This document shows, piece by piece, positions 13,336 to 17,385 of a stretch of DNA of 17,385 nucleotides. Source of the DNA: Dehalococcoidia bacterium. GTDB lineage: Bacteria; Chloroflexota; Dehalococcoidia; Dehalococcoidales; UBA1222. The stretch spans positions 1 through 17,385 of the forward strand of contig WRHS01000023.1 of assembly GCA_009783135.1 (NCBI GenBank), in the 5' to 3' direction. Below the pieces are notes generated by a model. The model did not search any database. It had not been told where the DNA came from and was given only the letters and a program-made list of their open reading frames with translations. The position numbers and the translations under genes were made by a program. Within the stretch, counting starts at the first letter, position 1. Each line of letters begins with the position of its first letter.

Positions 13336-14871
13336 CTACTTGGCAAAATCGGTTGCACGGGTTTCGCGAATAACGGTAACCTTAATTTGCCCCGGATAGG
13401 TGAGGCTCTCCTCAATCTTCTTGACGATGTCGCGCGCCATACGCATAGAGGCAAGGTCATCCACCTCCTCGGGCTTGACCAAAATGCGCACCTCACGCCC
13501 GGCCTGTATGGCATAGGCTTTCTCAACTCCCTTAAACCCGTCGGCAATTTCCTCAAGGCTCTTGAGCCGCTTGAGATAGCTTTCCATGCTTTCACGACGG
13601 GCACCCGGTCGGGCGCTGGAAATGGCGTCAGCTGCCGAAACCATGAAGCCCCAGATGCTGATATCCACCACGTCAAGGTGATGCTCGGCCACACCGCGCA
13701 CCACGTCCTTGCTCTTATCCCACTGCTTTACCAAATCGGCGCCGATGCTGGCATGCGTACCCTCAACTTCACGATCCACTGCCTTGCCCAGGTCATGCAA
13801 AAGTCCGGCCTTTTTGGCAATGACAACGTTGGCGCCCAACTCTGAGGCGATCATGCCGCAGATGCTGGCAACCTCCATGGAGTGAGCCAGTACGTTTTGA
13901 CCATAACTGGTGCGGTACTTAAGCCGCCCCAGAAGTTTGATGAGTTCAGGATGCAGTCCGTGCACACCGACCTGGAAGACGGCCTGCTCGCCGGCTGCCA
14001 CCATGGTTGCTTCCACCTCTTCACGTGCCTTGTTGACCAACTCCTCAATACGGCTGGGATGTATGCGCCCGTCAAGAATAAGCTTGGTGAGTGCCTGACG
14101 TGCTATTTCGCGCCGTACAGGATCAAAACTGGAAATGGTTACCGCCTCAGGAGTATCGTCAATGATGAGATCCACACCCGTGGCCTGCTCTAGGGCACGT
14201 ATGTTACGTCCTTCGCGCCCAATCAAACGACCCTTCATTTCATCGCTTGGCAAGGGCACTGTCGAGGCGGTGATTTCGGCCACAACCTCGGAGGCATTGC
14301 GCTGAATAACCGACGAAAGGATGTCGCGCGCCCGCTCGTCAGCCTCATCCTTCAACTGCTGCTCCCACTCGCGCAGGCGTCTGGATGACTCTGTGCGCAA
14401 TTCTTCAGACATCTGCTCCAGCAAGATTTGCTTGGCTTCATCACACGAAAGACGCGAAACAGCCTCGAGTTCTTTCAGTTGCTTTTCCTTGATCTCCTTC
14501 AACCCTTCGCGGGCAACCTCCAACTCTTTCTCTTTCTGATCCATCTGACGATGGCGTGCCTCAACCTCATCCAGCTTGTTGTCAAGATGAGTTTCTTTTT
14601 GCGCCATGCGGTTTTCCTGCCGCTGCAATTCGGCACGACGTTCACGCGCTTCATTTTCAGAGTTAACACGGCTCTTATCAATTTCAACACGCGCATCCGA
14701 AATAATGTTCTTGGACTCATTACGTGCCTCTGCCAGAATTCTGGCAGCACGCTTCTGCCCCGCACGAATTTGGCGGTTGGCATAAAAGCCGCGCGACATT
14801 AAAACAGCAATTCCGCCGCACACCAAACCGATAATAAAACCTGCCAAAATGCCAAGCACTGTATCAACCAT
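13336..14871 (-). CDS. rny: Ribonuclease Y
   Basis: RNase Y is a membrane-anchored endoribonuclease that starts mRNA decay in many bacteria lacking RNase E. The 511-residue product has the complete layout: an N-terminal membrane helix (about residues 4-25), a long charged coiled coil (about 30-200), a KH RNA-binding domain with GREGRNIRALEQATG (about 215-280), and an HD phosphohydrolase domain with HSMEVASICGMIA and LLHDLGKAVD, followed by a conserved C-terminal domain. The start ATG at 14871 gives the expected membrane helix at once; its ribosome site is poor. It lies 62 bases downstream of recX, separated by a small hairpin. Its position before ymdB is as in Bacillus. Confidence 0.97.
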   Translation of the reverse strand: MVDTVLGILAGFIIGLVCGGIAVLMSRGFYANRQIRAGQKRAARILAEARNESKNIISDARVEIDKSRVNSENEARERRAELQRQENRMAQKETHLDNKLDEVEARHRQMDQKEKELEVAREGLKEIKEKQLKELEAVSRLSCDEAKQILLEQMSEELRTESSRRLREWEQQLKDEADERARDILSSVIQRNASEVVAEITASTVPLPSDEMKGRLIGREGRNIRALEQATGVDLIIDDTPEAVTISSFDPVRREIARQALTKLILDGRIHPSRIEELVNKAREEVEATMVAAGEQAVFQVGVHGLHPELIKLLGRLKYRTSYGQNVLAHSMEVASICGMIASELGANVVIAKKAGLLHDLGKAVDREVEGTHASIGADLVKQWDKSKDVVRGVAEHHLDVVDISIWGFMVSAADAISSARPGARRESMESYLKRLKSLEEIADGFKGVEKAYAIQAGREVRILVKPEEVDDLASMRMARDIVKKIEESLTYPGQIKVTVIRETRATDFAK

Positions 14872-14901
14872 ATATTCTACTTAACCCCCATTTCCTATTA
14901 T

Positions 14902-14920
14902 CCCTAAATACCTGTTAGGG
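14902..14920. repeat. Small hairpin in the recX-rny spacer
   Basis: CCCTAA (14902-14907) and TTAGGG (14915-14920) are exact complements around a 7-base loop. On the minus strand, the direction of the genes, no U-run follows, so it is not a good terminator. It could be an mRNA processing or stability stem. Confidence 0.4.
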
Positions 14921-14933
14921 AATGTTTTATTAA

Positions 14934-15581
14934 TTATTCCAAAAGCCCTTCTTTTTCCTGCGCAATTTCCTGCCACAGCCGCTTTATACTGGACCTAATT
15001 GCATCATAATCATAGCCGCGCCGCATCAAATATTGCGCAAGTTTGAGGCTGAACTCTTTATAATCACACCCGCGCAACAGGCGCGCTTTTTTCAGCCCGG
15101 CCATATAGGAGCTTTCGCCATCATCGATGACAGAAGTGGCCTCCTGTGCCACGTCCATCGCCACTCCCTTGCGGCGCAACTCCGCCTGAACCATACGCTG
15201 CCCCCGCGGGCGAAATGTCTCGCGATTTTCAGTCCAATAGCGCGCAAAAGCAGTGTCATCCACTACTCCGCTCAGGCGCAGGTAATCTAACGCCTGCATT
15301 ATAACATCACCTGCAAATCCTTTTCGCGCCAAGCTCTGGCGCAGCTCAAACTCGCTGCGCGGGCGGAATGATATTAGGCGCTCGGCGGCAGAAATTGCCA
15401 TGCGCAATCTGTTTGCCTGAGACAACTCCTCAATCTGCGCGTCATCTAACTCGCATTTCGGGCGCAGTCCTGCCTCCAAAGCCACAGCAGGCTCAAGGCT
15501 GAAAGCATATTGTCCGTCCAGATAAACTTTCACCTTTGGAGTGCGGCCTTTGCTGCCTACCAAGCGTGTTATAACTGCCAC
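14934..15581 (-). CDS. recX: Regulatory protein RecX
   Basis: RecX binds RecA filaments and modulates their activity in recombination and the SOS response. The product has 215 residues, in the range of long Gram-positive-type RecX. It shows the three-helix repeats: AERLISFRPRSEFELRQSLARKGF, LRLSGVVDDTAFARYWTENR and FRPRGQRMVQAELRRKGV are all typical. A GTG at 15581 is the start, with GAGG five bases upstream; an ATG two bases before it is in another frame. It lies directly downstream of recA, separated by about 100 bases that hold two hairpins, which would lower recX expression relative to recA. Confidence 0.95.
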   Translation of the reverse strand: MAVITRLVGSKGRTPKVKVYLDGQYAFSLEPAVALEAGLRPKCELDDAQIEELSQANRLRMAISAAERLISFRPRSEFELRQSLARKGFAGDVIMQALDYLRLSGVVDDTAFARYWTENRETFRPRGQRMVQAELRRKGVAMDVAQEATSVIDDGESSYMAGLKKARLLRGCDYKEFSLKLAQYLMRRGYDYDAIRSSIKRLWQEIAQEKEGLLE

Positions 15582-15592
15582 ATAAACCTCAT

Positions 15593-15631
15593 AAAAACAA
15601 AATAAGCCGAGACACTGACGCGCCTCAGCTT
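15593..15631 (-). terminator. Intrinsic terminator-like hairpin between recA and recX
   Basis: On the minus strand AAGCTGAG (15631-15624) pairs with CTCGGCTT (15611-15604), eight pairs including one G-U, with a 12-base loop, and is followed by ATTTTGTTTTT. This fits a leaky terminator after recA. In E. coli recX is expressed by readthrough of a comparable terminator. Confidence 0.6.
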
Positions 15632-15656
15632 AATCACCACAGACAACAAGCCACAA

Positions 15657-15675
15657 ACCCCTGTTCGTCAGGGGT
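15657..15675 (-). repeat. Strong short hairpin just after recA
   Basis: ACCCCTG and CAGGGGT form a perfect 7-bp GC-rich stem with a 5-base loop nine bases after the recA stop. On the minus strand only TTTGTGG follows, so it is a weak terminator by itself. It probably protects the recA mRNA 3' end or assists the terminator at 15604-15631. Confidence 0.55.
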
Positions 15676-15683
15676 GCAGCCGG

Positions 15684-16703
15684 TCATTCATTTTCGGTTA
15701 AACCGACGTTGCCGGAGGTGATAGCTGTAGCCCTTACCTTTTGCTCAATTTCCCGAGCAACCTCGGGATTTTGCGCAAGGTAATTCTTGGCGCTCTCTCT
15801 ACCTTGTCCTAGGCGAACGTCACCATATGAGAAAAATGCTCCTGCTTTCTTTATGACATCCAGCTTAACACCCAACTCCACCAAATCACCCTCACGGCTG
15901 ATACCGCAAGAGAACATGATGTCAAACTCAGCCACACGGAAAGGAGGCGCCACCTTGTTTTTAACGATTTTGGCCTTGACACGCGTGCCGGTTGCCTTAT
16001 CGCCCTGCTTGATGGTATCAATCCTGCGCAGGTCAATACGTATTGAGCTGTAGAACTTAAGCGCGCGTCCCCCCGGGGTCACCTCCGGACTGCCGTAAAC
16101 AACACCGACTTTTTCACGAAGCTGATTGATGAAGATTACGGCGGTACCGGTGCGTCCAATGGTAGCGGTAAGCTTGCGCAAAGCCTGCGACATCAAACGC
16201 GCCTGCAATCCCACGTGGGCATCGCCCATATCACCCTCAATTTCAGCGCGGGGCACTAGCGCCGCAACGCTGTCAATCACAATGACATCAACAGCATTGG
16301 AACGAACCAGTGTTTCGCAGATTTCGAGGGCTTCCTCACCTGTGTCGGGTTGTGAGATTAGCAAATCATTCAGATTGATTCCGCATGTTTTGGCGTAATT
16401 CGGGTCGATTGCGTGTTCAACGTCAATATACGCCACCTTGCCGCCCAGTTTCTGTGCCTCAGCAATAATATGCTGAGCCAAAGTGGTTTTACCGGAGCTT
16501 TCCGGGCCATAGATTTCGGTTATGCGACCGCGCGGAATCCCGCCCACGCCCAGTGCTATATCCAGTGCTATTGAACCACTGGGGATAACAGCTATCTGAG
16601 CAGGTGCGTTGCCATCACCAAAACGCATTATAGCGCCCTGACCAAATTGCTTTTCAATCTGGTCAATGGCTAACTCAAGTGCCTTGTCTTTCTCTGTGGT
16701 CAT
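15684..16703 (-). CDS. recA: Recombinase RecA
   Basis: RecA forms ATP-dependent filaments on single-stranded DNA for homologous recombination and triggers LexA cleavage. I use the ATG at 16703 (MTTEKDKALELAIDQIEKQFGQG), preceded by AGGCGA; an ATG 24 bases earlier is possible but adds an unusual tail. The 339-residue product contains Walker A GPESSGKT, the EAEALDP-like region as DVEHAIDPNYAK, Walker B VIVIDSVAALVPRAEIEG, loop L1 (GDMGDAHVGLQARLMSQALRKL) and L2 after FINQLREKVGVVYGSPEVTPGG. The C-terminal tail is shorter than in E. coli (353 residues) but still ends acidic. It heads the recA-recX-rny cluster. I saw no GAAC-N4-GTTC or CTGT-N8-ACAG SOS box upstream. Confidence 0.98.
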   Translation of the reverse strand: MTTEKDKALELAIDQIEKQFGQGAIMRFGDGNAPAQIAVIPSGSIALDIALGVGGIPRGRITEIYGPESSGKTTLAQHIIAEAQKLGGKVAYIDVEHAIDPNYAKTCGINLNDLLISQPDTGEEALEICETLVRSNAVDVIVIDSVAALVPRAEIEGDMGDAHVGLQARLMSQALRKLTATIGRTGTAVIFINQLREKVGVVYGSPEVTPGGRALKFYSSIRIDLRRIDTIKQGDKATGTRVKAKIVKNKVAPPFRVAEFDIMFSCGISREGDLVELGVKLDVIKKAGAFFSYGDVRLGQGRESAKNYLAQNPEVAREIEQKVRATAITSGNVGLTENE

Positions 16704-16717
16704 ATTCGCCTGACGAC

Positions 16718-16747
16718 ATAATACCATAACCCGCGCAAATGTTACAA
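16718..16747 (-). promoter_or_regulatory. Possible recA promoter
   Basis: On the minus strand a -35-like TTGTAA (16747-16742) and a -10-like TATTAT (16723-16718) are 18 bases apart. The start point would be only about eight bases before the recA ATG, which is short. Other AT-rich hexamers nearby could serve instead, so this is tentative. Confidence 0.3.
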
Positions 16748-16846
16748 GGTGCCAAAATTAATTGCTTGGTGTAAAGTTATCCCTCCCCCGATTAAATATT
16801 GCGGTTTAACAGGCATAGCAAACTGACGGGGCTTTGAAGAAAGATT

Positions 16847-17385
16847 TTATTTTTCAGGGTTTAACTGCAACAACCTCATATGGGAACGTATGTTGCTCAC
16901 AATGTCTTGCTGTGAACGTGGCATAGGGCGAGTGCCGACCTCACGTTTCAAATCACTGTTAAGGTATTCATCGGGATTGTACTCAGGCGAATATGCCGGC
17001 AGAAAAAAATACTTCTATCTCGTCCTTGTGTTTTTCAAGCCACAGATGAACCTTCTTGGCATGATGTATCCGCAGATTATCCAATATCAAAAACACTTTG
17101 CGTTTTGTATCGCGTACCAGGCGTCGCATGAAGTCAATGAGGGTATCCTGCAGCAGCTTCTCATAAATGACAAATCTTACCTTCCCTCTATTGGATATAG
17201 CTGATAACAGGTTGGCTTTGAACTTCTTGGCTTCCACCTGCACCACAGGTGTTTGACCGACTGGAGCATGTCCACGCAGGTAATCTGACGTATTCTGTAC
17301 GCCGGTTTCATCTCCCCAATAAATATCAGCCTTTTCGCTCTTTGCCTTAGCTGCTACAGACGGATATATTTCATTCAGCCACCTG
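16847..17385 (-). pseudogene. IS630-type transposase, 3' part, frame broken at a T7 run
   Basis: This is the C-terminal part of a DDE transposase of the IS630 family; the 5' part lies beyond the right edge. From the edge to 16983 one frame reads RWLNEIYPSV, then YWGDETGV (first catalytic Asp), NLLSAISNRGK and LILDNLRIHHAK (second Asp), and it stops at a TGA soon after FF. The next frame continues the protein with LPAYSPEYNPDEYLNSDLKREVG (catalytic Glu) and ends at TAA 16847-16849. The change falls at seven T (17003-17009 as A on the plus strand); six T would restore one open frame. So it is a frameshift mutant, a sequencing error, or a slippage site. I could not define the terminal inverted repeat; the element must end between 16847 and the recA promoter. 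Confidence 0.88.

Noticed and set aside
16458..16477. 7-bp inverted repeat CTCAGCA/TGCTGAG inside recA
   Set aside because: Short, within a conserved coding region, and expected by chance at this scale.
1..17385. CRISPR arrays, tRNA or rRNA genes, riboswitches, phage defence genes
   Set aside because: I looked for regular repeat-spacer patterns, tRNA-like cloverleaf ends and known defence domains and saw none.

Overview
The window looks like a chromosomal segment of an anaerobic bacterium with strong Shine-Dalgarno use (AGGAGG-type sites, several GTG or TTG starts). The block recA, recX, rny, ymdB, PHP, plsY is an arrangement expected in Bacillota and Chloroflexota (Dehalococcoidia-like). 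I cannot decide between them from sequence alone. The genetic code appears standard (TGG for Trp, TGA used as stop).

Left part (1-9370, all minus strand): a nearly complete carbon-phosphorus lyase operon for phosphonate use. It is transcribed right to left as phnD, phnC, phnE1, phnE2, phnG, phnH, phnI, a small Cys-rich gene, phnJ, phnK, phnM, phnL, and phnL runs off the left edge. PhnD, PhnC and two different PhnE subunits form the phosphonate importer. PhnI with G, H and L attaches methylphosphonate to ribose triphosphate, PhnM removes pyrophosphate, and PhnJ (radical SAM) cleaves the C-P bond with PhnK bound to the core complex. Genes overlap or are separated by 0-20 bases, so this is one transcript. 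Upstream of phnD lie four TTTACA-like hexamers in exact 11-bp register, plus a fifth nearby. This is the layout of a PhoP box and implies induction by phosphate starvation.

Middle (9371-10936): a 423-bp intergenic region with the PhnD promoter, several inverted repeats and no convincing gene. It is followed by two plus-strand genes: trmO (tRNA methyltransferase) and an endonuclease III-like Fe-S DNA glycosylase whose N-terminus appears to be in another frame.

Right part (10925-16703, minus strand): a housekeeping operon recA, recX, rny, ymdB, PHP phosphoesterase, plsY, with terminator-like hairpins between recA and recX. At the right edge (16847-17385) is the 3' part of an IS630-type transposase whose frame is broken at a run of seven T.

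The most interesting points are the Cys-rich protein inside the C-P lyase operon between phnI and phnJ, a CxxC-x12-CxxC insertion in PhnK, a perfect 17-bp hairpin inside phnC, and the PhoP-box-like array. The core pathway itself is known; the small Cys-rich protein is the best candidate for an undescribed component.
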